Below, piece after piece: positions 45,183 to 53,953 of a stretch of 64,000 nt of DNA. The notes under the pieces were generated by a model that saw only the letters and a program-made list of their open reading frames with translations, was not told the origin of the DNA and ran no database searches. The DNA lies in contig CAWFNW010000001.1 in NCBI GenBank assembly GCA_963817405.1, positions 62,001 to 126,000 of the forward strand, in the 5' to 3' direction. The translations under genes were made by a program, and so were the position numbers. This DNA is from CAWFNW01 sp963817405. GTDB taxonomy: Bacteria; Actinomycetota; Coriobacteriia; Anaerosomatales; Anaerosomataceae. Each line of letters opens with the position of its first letter. Within the stretch, counting starts at the first letter, position 1.

Positions 45183-45203
45183 TCCACCCGGAACGCGCGC
45201 ACG

Positions 45204-46097
45204 CTACCGAATATCGAACTTCTCGAGGGGATCGGGCCCGCTGATGCTCTGACGAGTGACCTGTAGGACCCCGACCTCCTCGACGCTGATCCTCCACCGC
45301 ACCAACTGAACGAGCCCGTCTGCGATCTCGAGGGCGATCACGCTGGTTGGATAGATGCACGAGCCAGTGTTGAAGTAAGGAAGCTCGGTCGCTCGCGGGT
45401 ACTTGAACCGGTGCGTGTGTCCGCAGATGAGCATTGTCCGGTGCTTCGCGATCCACTTGATGTAGTTCTTCTCGATCTTGTGCCGCTTGTTTGCGTTCTT
45501 CACGGGGCTTGCCGGGTTCCTGAAACCGAACGCGTGCATGTACCTCCAGAAGTACTTCAGGGTGAGCATGGTGAAGTACCACCCCTGGTCGTTGGCGAAG
45601 TCGCCCTGGTGCCCGTGAAGAGTGAGGATCTCCTGACCGGTTGCCTCGTTCTTCAGTAAGAGCGCCTCGCACGGCTCGATTCCCCGGAGGAAGTCGTGCG
45701 TCGTCTGGCTGTACTCGTCGTCGTATGTGTAGTAGCTCTTGACGACGTAGCGCGGGTCACTCAGGTAGTTGTTGTGGTTGCCGTAGATCATGATCAGCCG
45801 GCCCTCGTTGTGGAACCGCCTGATCACTTCGAAGGCGTCGTAGTGCGCTGTCCTGATGTGCTTGAACGCAGGTTGCTCCCAGAGCTCGTCGCCATCGCCG
45901 ACCTCCACGTAGACATAGCCGCTCTCGAAGTAGCGCCTCAGTGCATGGATGTAGATGTTCTGGTTCCTCGTGAACTCGTCCGAGGGACTGCTGTCGCCCC
46001 TGTGGCAGTCGCTCATGAAGACGTATCTCGACGACTCGTCGAAGCGCTCGACCCGAGCGCCTTCGTAGGCACCGGTGAGCCGCTGGTCGGTCAGCAT
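45204..46097 (-). CDS. Calcineurin-like metallophosphoesterase
   Basis: 297 residues with the full metal-binding set: DCHRGD, GDGDELWE, GNHNN (GNH motif), HGHQGD and GHTHRF. The product is cytoplasmic, with no signal peptide. The family covers UDP-2,3-diacylglucosamine hydrolases, nucleases and phosphodiesterases; the substrate cannot be told. ATG 46097 chosen because GAGGTGA lies 5 bases before it; the GTG at 46106 is an alternative. It converges on the M23 gene with a 21-base gap. Confidence 0.85.
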   Translation of the reverse strand: MLTDQRLTGAYEGARVERFDESSRYVFMSDCHRGDSSPSDEFTRNQNIYIHALRRYFESGYVYVEVGDGDELWEQPAFKHIRTAHYDAFEVIRRFHNEGRLIMIYGNHNNYLSDPRYVVKSYYTYDDEYSQTTHDFLRGIEPCEALLLKNEATGQEILTLHGHQGDFANDQGWYFTMLTLKYFWRYMHAFGFRNPASPVKNANKRHKIEKNYIKWIAKHRTMLICGHTHRFKYPRATELPYFNTGSCIYPTSVIALEIADGLVQLVRWRISVEEVGVLQVTRQSISGPDPLEKFDIR

Positions 46098-46207
46098 TCC
46101 TGTCACCTCGCGATGGTTGGGCCTGCGTCAACTATAGAACCGAACGAACGGGTCTGCGCGACGTCTCCGCGTCGGCCGCAGAGCAAGGCGATGTACCGAG
46201 GCTCGGG

Positions 46208-46237
46208 TGGACAGGGCGCGAGCGCCAACCCTATACT
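46208..46237 (+). promoter_or_regulatory. Candidate promoter of the tRNA-Pro gene
   Basis: TGGACA (46208-46213), an 18-base spacer and TATACT (46232-46237). It lies about 70 bases before the tRNA on the same strand, in the gap after the divergent metallophosphoesterase gene. Confidence 0.6.
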
Positions 46238-46309
46238 GCCCCTTGCGGCGGCGAACGCTGGCTGATACCCCAACGGCCGGAAATCGTTCCCGCAGGTACA
46301 CCGCATCAT

Positions 46310-46386
<77 letters not shown>

Positions 46387-46427
46387 GCACCTGACAGAGC
46401 ACGAAGACTGACGTGCTCTTCTCGAAC

Positions 46428-46456
46428 AAACGGGACGGCTCATGGCCGTCCCGTTT
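46428..46456 (+). terminator. Intrinsic terminator after tRNA-Pro
   Basis: AAACGGGACGGC (46428-46439) pairs perfectly with GCCGTCCCGTTT (46445-46456) around a TCATG loop, followed by CGCATTTCCC. A smaller hairpin, AGAGCACG/CGTGCTCT, precedes it at about 46396-46419. Confidence 0.8.
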
Positions 46457-46662
46457 CGCATTTCCCCAGCGCTATCGGCCCCGCATGCGATTGGATCGCT
46501 GTCTGGCGAACCTGGGTCTCGTGAGATTGCGGCACCCGTGGGTACAGACTGCACAGCGCCTCAAGCGTTGGTCTCATCGAGCTCAGGCGGGTGATTCGTG
46601 TGTCGGCGATTCATCGACAAAGCGAGCGGACTGACGGGCTGGGCGCATTCGGGTGTACGCCC

Positions 46663-47559
46663 ATGACGCCATGCGGGCCTGATGCCCTGACGCTGGTTGC
46701 GTTCGGCATACTCGTCGTGCTCATCGGCGCCAATCCACTGGCGGTCCGATTCACCAACCGAGAGATTCCTCCCCTGTGGGGCGCGGGCACTCGTCTCGCG
46801 ATTGCGGCGGCGGTCTTCTTCAGCTACGTGCTGATCAGGCACATTCGACTCCCGCGGGGGCGCGACCTTCGCGGTGCCCTGCTCTTCGGGGCGGTCCAGT
46901 TTGGTCTCGGGTTCGGACTGGGGTATTGGGCTCTGGTCAAGGTGCCGGCCAGCATTGCCGGCGTGATGCTCGCTGGAGTTCCGCTGTTCACGCTCGCTTT
47001 CGCAGTCGTCGCTCGTGTCGAGCTCCCCACGGTGCGCGGCCTCGTAGGCGCACTCATCTCGATTGGCGGCATCGCCGTGATTCTTCGAGGGGGCTCGGCG
47101 ACAAACCTGCCTTGGCAGTACCTCGCAGCGATGGTTGGCTTCGTGGCCTGTCTTGCTGCGGGGCTCGTCATAGCGAAGGCTCTTCCGGGGGTTCATCCAG
47201 CGGCAATGAACGCAATCGGCACATCGGTCGGAGCCGTCGTGCTCGTGCCTCTTGCGATGATCCTCGGCGAGGGCACACCGCTCCCGAAGGCGGAGCTCAC
47301 CTGGGCGGTCCAGCTCTACGTCGCGCTTGTCGGGTCGGTTGGCGTCTTCGGCCTCATCCTCTTCGTGGTGAGACGTTGGACGGCGACCGGCGCTTCCTAC
47401 CAGACAGTACTGAGCCCGCCCGTGACGATCCTGCTCGCCGCGTGGCTGCTCGGTGAACCGTTGAGCCCTCGGCTCGCCGTGGGCGCGGCGATCGTGGTGC
47501 TCGGTGTGTACGTGGGTGCGCTTTCGCATCCCCGGGCACCGAGTGATGCGAAGCCGTAA
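46663..47559 (+). CDS. EamA family (DMT) transporter
   Basis: About 298 residues with ten membrane helices in two EamA repeats, the usual drug/metabolite transporter topology. Repeat 1 begins LTLVAFGILVVLIGANP and repeat 2 begins QYLAAMVGFVACLAAGLVIA. An end motif SPPVTILLAAWLLGEPLSP is typical of EamA exporters. The substrate is unknown. The start is uncertain: ATG 46663 fits the family length, GTG 46591 would add 24 residues; neither has a clear ribosome site. It converges on the ABC-F gene with a 14-base gap. Confidence 0.82.
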   Translation: MTPCGPDALTLVAFGILVVLIGANPLAVRFTNREIPPLWGAGTRLAIAAAVFFSYVLIRHIRLPRGRDLRGALLFGAVQFGLGFGLGYWALVKVPASIAGVMLAGVPLFTLAFAVVARVELPTVRGLVGALISIGGIAVILRGGSATNLPWQYLAAMVGFVACLAAGLVIAKALPGVHPAAMNAIGTSVGAVVLVPLAMILGEGTPLPKAELTWAVQLYVALVGSVGVFGLILFVVRRWTATGASYQTVLSPPVTILLAAWLLGEPLSPRLAVGAAIVVLGVYVGALSHPRAPSDAKP

Positions 47560-47573
47560 TGATTCGGATCATT

Positions 47574-49400
47574 TCACGACATCGTCTCGGACAGCTCCAT
47601 CCACCGGTCCTCGAGGTCGGCGATCTGCTGCTCGACACTCTGGAGCCGCCCTTGGACGTCCAGCAGGGCCGCATAGTCGGACGGGTCGGTCTCCTTCATC
47701 TCGGCGCGGATTGTATCCGCCTCTCTGCCAAGCGTGTCCAGCCTGCGCTCTGTCGTCACGAGCTCTTTCTTTAGGCGGCGTTCTTCCGCGCTCGACAACA
47801 TCGGCGTGCTCGGCTCTTCTGACTGCCCGCCGAGTGAGCCCGCCTCGCTCTTCTTCGGAGTCGGCTTCCCGGGCTTGAGCTCTGCCTCCGCGTCGCTCCG
47901 CTCGTCCAGTAGCCGCAGGTACTCGTCGACCCCGCCCGGAACGTGGCGGATCTTCCCGTCGATCAGGGCGAACTGGTCGTCGGTGACGCGCTCCATCAGG
48001 TGACGGTCATGGGTGATGAGGAGCAGGGTTCCCGGCCACGTGTCGAGGAGACTCTCCACAGTCGCGAGCATATCGACGTCGAGGTCGTTGTCGGGCTCGT
48101 CAAGGATGAGGACGTTCGGCTTGTCCAGGAGGATGAGCATCAGCTGCAGGCGGCGCTTCTCTCCTCCGGACAGGTCACCGACGACTGCGGACAGCCGGGC
48201 GGTCCCGAAGCCGAGGCGCTCCAGGAGCTGGGCGGGGGTCATCTCCTTACCGTCGAACTCGTAGCGCGTCTTGTACCGAGCAAGAACCTCACGGACCCGG
48301 AGGTTTCCGAGCTCGTTCAATTCATCGAGATGCTGTGACAAGACAGCGAACTTGACGGTCATACCGATCTTCACGTGACCCGAGGTGGGTTCGAGCGAGC
48401 CTTGGATGACGTTCAGAAGCGTCGTCTTGCCCGAACCGTTCTCGCCGAGGATCCCAAACCGATCTCCCGGACCGATACGCCACGTGACGTCATCAATGAC
48501 CGTGTTAACGCCGAACCGCCGGGCTACATCGATGAGGTCCACGACCTGCTTGCCCAGGCGGGAGACAGCGGTCCTTTTCAGCTCGAGTGAGTTCCGCACA
48601 GGCGGCTCATCAGCGATGAGCGCGCGAGCCGCTTCGACGTGGAACTTCGGCTTCGTCGACCGGGCGCGAGCGCCTCGTGAGAGCCAGACGAGCTCCTTGC
48701 GCATCAGGTTTCTGCGCTTCTGCTCGGCGGTCTGCGCGGCCTCGGCGCGTTCCACGCGCTGGAGCACGTAGGCTGAGTACCCACCATCGAACTGCTCCAC
48801 CTGCCGGTCGTGCACGTCCCACATGTCGAGGCAGACTTCATCGAGAAACCAGCGGTCGTGCGTGACGACGAGGAGCGCGCCCGACTTTCTCGGCCACCGG
48901 GTCTTGAGGTGCTCGGCCAGCCACGCGATGGCGTGCACATCGAGATGGTTGGTGGGCTCGTCCAGCATGAGCACGTCGCAGTCTGCCACGAGCACGCGGG
49001 CGAGATCCACGCGACGGCGTTGCCCTCCAGAGAGCTCGGCGATTCGGCACTCCCAGCCGATGTCCGCGATGAGACCGCGGATGATGCTGCGGATCCGGGA
49101 ATCCGAGGCCCAGGTGTACTCCGCCACGTCCCCGACCACGGAAGAGGCGACGGTTGCGCCCGGATCCAGGGCATCGACCTGCTCGAGCATGCGGACGGTG
49201 GTCCCGCGGCGCCGCATGATGCGGCCTTCGTCGGGCTGTACCGAGCCCGCAAGCAGCGAGAGCAGCGTCGACTTGCCATCACCGTTGCCGCCGACGATAC
49301 CGATGCGGTCGCCCTCATCGATCCCCAACGTGACCGAATCGAACACCTTCTTCGTCGGATACTCCAAGTGGACGTTCTCACACCCAAGCAGATAAGCCAC
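47574..49400 (-). CDS. ABC-F family ATP-binding protein (Uup-like)
   Basis: 608 residues with two ABC domains and no membrane segments, as in translation factors that act at the ribosomal E site. Domain 1: Walker A GGNGDGKST, signature LSGGQRRRVDLAR, Walker B VLMLDEPTNHLD. Domain 2: Walker A GENGSGKTT, signature LSGGEKRRLQL, Walker B VLILDEPDNDLD (the usual T is D). A C-terminal coiled coil (about 530-608) resembles Uup. GTG 49400 is chosen from the conserved YLLGCENVHLEYPTKKV start and GAGG 9 bases upstream. A heavily structured region lies upstream. Confidence 0.88.
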   Translation of the reverse strand: MAYLLGCENVHLEYPTKKVFDSVTLGIDEGDRIGIVGGNGDGKSTLLSLLAGSVQPDEGRIMRRRGTTVRMLEQVDALDPGATVASSVVGDVAEYTWASDSRIRSIIRGLIADIGWECRIAELSGGQRRRVDLARVLVADCDVLMLDEPTNHLDVHAIAWLAEHLKTRWPRKSGALLVVTHDRWFLDEVCLDMWDVHDRQVEQFDGGYSAYVLQRVERAEAAQTAEQKRRNLMRKELVWLSRGARARSTKPKFHVEAARALIADEPPVRNSLELKRTAVSRLGKQVVDLIDVARRFGVNTVIDDVTWRIGPGDRFGILGENGSGKTTLLNVIQGSLEPTSGHVKIGMTVKFAVLSQHLDELNELGNLRVREVLARYKTRYEFDGKEMTPAQLLERLGFGTARLSAVVGDLSGGEKRRLQLMLILLDKPNVLILDEPDNDLDVDMLATVESLLDTWPGTLLLITHDRHLMERVTDDQFALIDGKIRHVPGGVDEYLRLLDERSDAEAELKPGKPTPKKSEAGSLGGQSEEPSTPMLSSAEERRLKKELVTTERRLDTLGREADTIRAEMKETDPSDYAALLDVQGRLQSVEQQIADLEDRWMELSETMS

Positions 49401-49467
49401 TCGGCGAACCTCGATCCTCATCGAGCCGGCGAGCACCGGCGACGCACACGCGCCGCATGAGTAAACA

Positions 49468-49671
49468 GGATACCCACCGGCTGCACATCACGCAGCGTGA
49501 ATGGGTATCCAATCAATGGGGTACCGGGAGGCACTCCGCGACGACCAGCCCCAGATCGGGCGGTGGGTTACCCGGTACCCCGAGAGTTCGCATCCCTGTT
49601 CGGGGGTGTCGGGTGGGGCCAGACTCTCCTTCCCCAAAGTCTGGCCGAGGATGAGTCTGCCCGACGCCCCC
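49468..49671. other. Intergenic region with three nested inverted repeats
   Basis: The 327-base divergent gap between the ABC-F gene and corA holds no supported gene. Inverted repeats: GGATACCCA (49468-49476) with TGGGTATCC (49502-49510); GGGGTACCGGG (49518-49528) with CCCGGTACCCC (49571-49581); and an outer GGGGGTGTCGGG (49602-49613) with CCCGACGCCCCC (49660-49671) enclosing an inner GGCCAGACT (49617-49625) with AGTCTGGCC (49638-49646). The first two pairs share a related core (GGTACC/GGATACC). It could be an RNA leader of either gene or a set of protein-binding sites. TATGCT (49686-49691) is a possible corA -10 with an extended TG. Confidence 0.6.
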
Positions 49672-49727
49672 GGGCCCCCCTCTGCTATGCTTGAAGCGGC
49701 CGGTCATCACGTCATTCGGGGGCATCC

Positions 49728-50675
49728 ATGGCATCCCGCGTAACCGTACGCTGGGTCGAGGGGGAGGCGCTCAAGACCGGCGATCTGAACGACCTTCCGC
49801 AGGGGTTCGCGGGCGCGGTCTGGATCGACATGGTTGCGCCGGACGAAGCCGATTTCGCGGCCGTACAGCAGCGCTACAAGCTTCATCCTCTCGCTGTTGA
49901 GGACTGCCTTCACTTCCCGCAGCGCCCCAAGATCGACGTGCATGAGGATGCGACATTCCTTATCTGGCTCATCCCGCAGGTGATCGACAGCGACGGCATC
50001 GCCGCGACCGAGCTCGACGTCTTTCTCGGCACGGAGCACCTCATCACGGTGCACCGCGAAGCCCTGGAAGCCATCGATCACATGATCACGTTGGCGGCCG
50101 ACTACCTGCCCAGAGGCGTGGAGTGGACGCTTCACGCCATCCTGGACCTAGCGGTGGATGGCACGTTCCCGGTGATCGAGACGATCTCGGACGAGCTTGA
50201 GGAACTCGAGAACCTCATGCTCACGGATGCCCGTGCGACTCAGCTCCAGCGTCTCTATAGCGCGAAGCACGCCCTGCTGCAGCTGCATAAGGTGGTCGTT
50301 CCCGAGCGTGACGTGGTGCGCGGTTTGGCTCGCCTCGAAGCGTTCGTCGAGCCGGAGGCGTACATGTACTTCCAGGACATCGGCGATCACCTGGCGCGCG
50401 TGACCGATTCGATCGAGACATACCGCGATGTCGCGGGCAGCACGATGGACATCTTCCTGTCCGCACAGAGCAACCGCATGAACCAGATCATGAAGCAGCT
50501 CACCGCGGTTGCCACCATCTTCATGCCGCTCACGCTCATCTCCAGCATCTACGGCATGAACTTCAAGCACATGCCCGAGCTCGCCTGGCGCTACGGGTAC
50601 TTCATGGTCATCGGTGGGATGGTCGTCATCGCCGTGGGGATGATTCTGTTCTTCAAGAGGAGACAATGGTGGTAG
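49728..50675 (+). CDS. corA: CorA family magnesium/divalent cation channel
   Basis: 315 residues. A long cytoplasmic helical domain is followed by two C-terminal membrane helices. The ion-selectivity motif YGMNF lies between them (about residue 275), and the tail is basic (FFKRRQWW). Full length. The ATG is preceded only by GGGGGCATCC, which is a weak ribosome site. The gene overlaps the next one by 10 bases. Confidence 0.94.
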   Translation: MASRVTVRWVEGEALKTGDLNDLPQGFAGAVWIDMVAPDEADFAAVQQRYKLHPLAVEDCLHFPQRPKIDVHEDATFLIWLIPQVIDSDGIAATELDVFLGTEHLITVHREALEAIDHMITLAADYLPRGVEWTLHAILDLAVDGTFPVIETISDELEELENLMLTDARATQLQRLYSAKHALLQLHKVVVPERDVVRGLARLEAFVEPEAYMYFQDIGDHLARVTDSIETYRDVAGSTMDIFLSAQSNRMNQIMKQLTAVATIFMPLTLISSIYGMNFKHMPELAWRYGYFMVIGGMVVIAVGMILFFKRRQWW

Positions 50676-51262
50676 GCGAGCACGAAGAACACCAGCACTC
50701 CGAGGTGTACTCGGTGGCGAACTTCGTCACCATCATCCGTCTGCTGATGGTGCCGGTCTTCTTCTCGGTGCTGCTGCGCGAATCCGAACGCTCGAGGATG
50801 GCCGCATTCGTCATCTACGCGGTCGCGGCGTCTACCGACTGGATCGACGGCCAGATCGCGCGTCGCACACACACGGTAACCAACGTCGGCAAGATCCTGG
50901 ACCCGCTCGTCGATCGGCTGCTGCTCGCGTCCGGTGTGCTCGGACTCTATGTGATCGGCGAGCTGCCGCTGTGGGTGCCTGTCGTGCTGCTGCTGCGTGA
51001 CGTCTACCTGCTTTACGGCTCGTACGTCTTGGAGCGCCACCACATCCGCCTCCCTGTCACCTACATCGGGAAAGTTGCCACGGCGGTGTTGCTCACCGGA
51101 TTCACCTCGCTGATTGCGGGGTGGCCCGTTGCGGGTGGGCGCGTTGTCGGAATCTGGCTCGTCTACGTCGGCACGGCGCTCTCCCTGCTCGCGGCGATCG
51201 GATACACGGTCCGCGCGTGGAAGGCACTTGTCGCAGTGAAGGCGACGTCTGCGGGGGTCTGA
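50666..51262 (+). CDS. CDP-alcohol phosphatidyltransferase
   Basis: Membrane enzyme that links a CDP-diacylglycerol headgroup to an alcohol. The 198-residue product has the complete signature D-x2-D-G-x2-A-R-x8-G-x3-D-x3-D in DWIDGQIARRTHTVTNVG plus KILDPLVDRL, and about five membrane helices. The acceptor (glycerol phosphate, inositol phosphate or other) cannot be assigned; it is pgsA-like in size. ATG with GAGGAG upstream, overlapping the corA end. The nucleotidyltransferase gene follows after 34 bases. Confidence 0.86.
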   Translation: MVVGEHEEHQHSEVYSVANFVTIIRLLMVPVFFSVLLRESERSRMAAFVIYAVAASTDWIDGQIARRTHTVTNVGKILDPLVDRLLLASGVLGLYVIGELPLWVPVVLLLRDVYLLYGSYVLERHHIRLPVTYIGKVATAVLLTGFTSLIAGWPVAGGRVVGIWLVYVGTALSLLAAIGYTVRAWKALVAVKATSAGV

Positions 51263-51296
51263 CGGCGCCGCGGCGCAACGGGGGAGGAGTGGTCGC

Positions 51297-53801
51297 ATGA
51301 AGGCGGTCATCATGGCGGGCGGCGAGGGGACGAGGCTGCGGCCGCTCACGAGCACGCGACCGAAGCCGATGGTGCCGATCGTCAACCAGCCGGTGATGGA
51401 GCACATCCTCGGGCTCGTGAAACACCATGGCATGACCGAGGTCGTGGCCACGCTCGCGTTCATGCCGCGCGTGATCGAGGACTACTTCGGTGACGGCGAG
51501 GAGTGGGAAATGCAGATCTCCTATGCCGTCGAGGAGACGCCGCTCGGCACTGCCGGCTCTGTCAAGAACGCTGAGTCGATGCTCAAGGACGACACGTTCG
51601 TCGTGATCTCCGGAGATGCGCTGACGGACATCGATCTGACCGAGGCGATCCGCTTCCACAAGGCTCACGGGGGTCCCGTCACCATCGTTCTCACGCGGGT
51701 CGTGGACCCGCCCGAGTTCGGGGTAGTCATCACCGACGAGAACGGCAAGATCGAGCGCTTCCTCGAGAAGCCGACGTGGGGACAGGTCTTCAGCGACACC
51801 ATTAATACCGGAATCTACGTGCTGGATCCGCTCATCTTGAGCTTCATCCCCGAGGAGGGCGCGTACGACTTCTCTGCCGACCTCTTCCCCGCGCTCATGG
51901 AAGCAGGACACGACCTCTACGGCTTCGTCGCGGAGGGCTACTGGTGTGACGTGGGCAGCGTTGACTCCTACATGCAGGCGCACAAGGACGTGCTGGACGG
52001 CCTCGCGAGGATCTACGTGCCCGGTACGCGCGCCCGAGATGACGTCTGGATCGGCAGGGGAGCGGAGATCGACCCCTCGGCGGACATCGGCAGCAAGGTC
52101 GTCATCGGCGAGAACACCCGCGTGAGGGCTGACGCCCGGATCGCAGACTACGCGGTGATCGGCGACAACTGCCTCGTTGGCGTCGGTGCGGATATCGAAC
52201 ACTCCGTGATATGGGACGATGCCTTCATCGGTGCCGGCAGTCAGGTCCATGGCGCGCTCCTGTGTCGCAAGGTCGACGTTCGCGGCCGGGCACGAATCGA
52301 GCCGGGCGCGGTGGTTGGCGACGAGACCTCCGTGGGACATGGCGCGCTGATCGGCAACGGCGTCGTCGTCTTCCCCTACAAGCGCATCGATTCGGGCGCG
52401 ATGGTCAACTCGGCGCTCATCTGGGAGACCGGCGGGCAGCGCACGATCTTCGGCGCCGACGGCATTGCGGGGCTCGTGAACATCGACGTCACGCCGGAGC
52501 TCGCGCTGCGCGTCGCACAGTCGTTCGGGAGCATCCTGCCGAACAAGGCGCACATCATGGTCAGCCGCGACACCAGCCGGGCAGGCCGCATGGTCAAGCG
52601 GGCCCTCGTCGCCGGGCTCAATGCAACCGGCTGCAACGTGCGCGACCTACGCGTCGCCTCGCCAGCCATCACGCGCTTCACGACGCGTGACACACGGTGC
52701 GAGGGAGGCATACACATCTGCGCGTCGGGTGCCGACCCGCAGACGATCGAACTCCACTTCTACGACGCCGCAGGGCTCGACCTTGCGCCCTGGATGGAGA
52801 AGAAGGTCGAGCGGCTCTACTTCCGCCAGGAGTTCCGTCGAGCTTTCTTCGAGGACGTCGGCGAGATCCTCTACCCGACACGTGCCACCGAGTACTACCG
52901 CGCCGCGATGACGGCCGCGCTCGGAGGATCCCCGGTGCGCGGTAGGCGGCCGACGATCGTCGTCGACATGGGCTACTCGCCGGCATCGACGGTGCTCCCG
53001 GAGATCGGCGCAGGCTGGAACATCGAAGTCGTGACGCTTCGTCCGTTTGCGGACGCCGAGTCGACGCGGCTTGAGCCAGCAAAGCGCGAGGAGGCCGTCT
53101 CGAGGCTCGTGAGCAGCGTCGCCGCCTTCCAGGCGGACTTCGGTCTGGCGATGGACGCGACCGCCGAGCGGGTGACGGTGGTTACCGCATCCGGCCGCGT
53201 GCTGGATCCCGATACGCTCTTGCACACGCTCGCCACGCTGTGGTGCCGGACCGATGACACGTTGCGTTCACTTGCGGTTCCGATCACAGCGTCGTACGTC
53301 ATCGACGGCGTCGCGGGCGCCTGTGGGCGTGAGGTCCTGCGCGTGGGCACGTCCCGCAGGTCGCTCTCGTCGGCGGCGCTCACGCCGGGCGTCGGTTTCG
53401 CGGGCTCCCGCACGGGCGGGTTCGTCTTCCCCGAGTTCCTCGCCGCTTATGACGCCGTCATGACGCTCGGAATGCTCTTGCGCATGCTTGATCGGGCGGG
53501 CCTCGGCCTTGATGAGATCGTCGATGCGCTCCCGCCTTTCTACCTGAGACACCGCGAGGTGTTCTGTCCCTTCGACCGCAAGGGCGCCGTGATGCGGCAG
53601 ATGGCGGAGCTCGGACAGCACCGGGAAGTCGAGCTCGTGGAAGGCGTTCGGGTCGTCGAGGACGGCGGCTGGGTGCTTGTGCTGCCGCACGCGTCGGAGC
53701 CGCTTGTCGATGTCTATGCTGAGGGCGAGGATGCCGACGTTGCCGACGAGATTGTGGAGCGCTACGGGGCGCTTGTCGAGGCCGCGATCACCGAGGGCTG
53801 A
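51297..53801 (+). CDS. Sugar-1-phosphate nucleotidyltransferase fused to a degenerate phosphomannomutase domain
   Basis: 834 residues. Residues 1-235 are a complete nucleotidyltransferase (AGGEGTRLRPLTSTRPKPM, PLGTAGSVKNA, SGDALTDIDL). Residues about 250-375 are left-handed beta-helix repeats (IGRGAEIDPSADIGSKVVIG). Residues 375-834 have the phosphohexomutase fold, but every catalytic loop is altered. The TASHNP loop reads CASGADP (475-481). The metal loop D-G-D-A-D-R reads DATAER (620-625). The sugar loop GEQSGH reads GSRTGG (703-708). The phosphate loop RPSGTEP reads LPHASEP (796-802). Mutase activity is therefore doubtful, while the transferase should work. Nucleotide and sugar are not certain; GDP-mannose is the usual guess. 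Confidence 0.88.
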   Translation: MKAVIMAGGEGTRLRPLTSTRPKPMVPIVNQPVMEHILGLVKHHGMTEVVATLAFMPRVIEDYFGDGEEWEMQISYAVEETPLGTAGSVKNAESMLKDDTFVVISGDALTDIDLTEAIRFHKAHGGPVTIVLTRVVDPPEFGVVITDENGKIERFLEKPTWGQVFSDTINTGIYVLDPLILSFIPEEGAYDFSADLFPALMEAGHDLYGFVAEGYWCDVGSVDSYMQAHKDVLDGLARIYVPGTRARDDVWIGRGAEIDPSADIGSKVVIGENTRVRADARIADYAVIGDNCLVGVGADIEHSVIWDDAFIGAGSQVHGALLCRKVDVRGRARIEPGAVVGDETSVGHGALIGNGVVVFPYKRIDSGAMVNSALIWETGGQRTIFGADGIAGLVNIDVTPELALRVAQSFGSILPNKAHIMVSRDTSRAGRMVKRALVAGLNATGCNVRDLRVASPAITRFTTRDTRCEGGIHICASGADPQTIELHFYDAAGLDLAPWMEKKVERLYFRQEFRRAFFEDVGEILYPTRATEYYRAAMTAALGGSPVRGRRPTIVVDMGYSPASTVLPEIGAGWNIEVVTLRPFADAESTRLEPAKREEAVSRLVSSVAAFQADFGLAMDATAERVTVVTASGRVLDPDTLLHTLATLWCRTDDTLRSLAVPITASYVIDGVAGACGREVLRVGTSRRSLSSAALTPGVGFAGSRTGGFVFPEFLAAYDAVMTLGMLLRMLDRAGLGLDEIVDALPPFYLRHREVFCPFDRKGAVMRQMAELGQHREVELVEGVRVVEDGGWVLVLPHASEPLVDVYAEGEDADVADEIVERYGALVEAAITEG

Positions 53802-53953
53802 TGAGGCTGCCCGGACGAGGCGCACTGGCGGGCCGGTCGGTCTCACGCGGCGCAGATATTGCTGGTAACCCCGCCATGTCGGCGTAGCCGGATGTCGCAC
53901 GCGCTTCTGTATACTGCATCGGAGTTGAATCCGAACTCGAACGAGGAGCCTGC

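Noticed and set aside
46413..46634. 73-codon frame after the tRNA-Pro gene
   Set aside because: It is read through the tRNA terminator hairpin and has no ribosome site or recognisable pattern.
49401..49727. M-box magnesium riboswitch upstream of corA
   Set aside because: The known M-box conserved segments were not found; only generic stem-loops are visible.
49457..49743. Three overlapping small open frames on the + strand between the ABC-F gene and corA
   Set aside because: They run through the inverted repeats and have low-complexity translations with no domain or ribosome site; the region is better explained as structured non-coding DNA.
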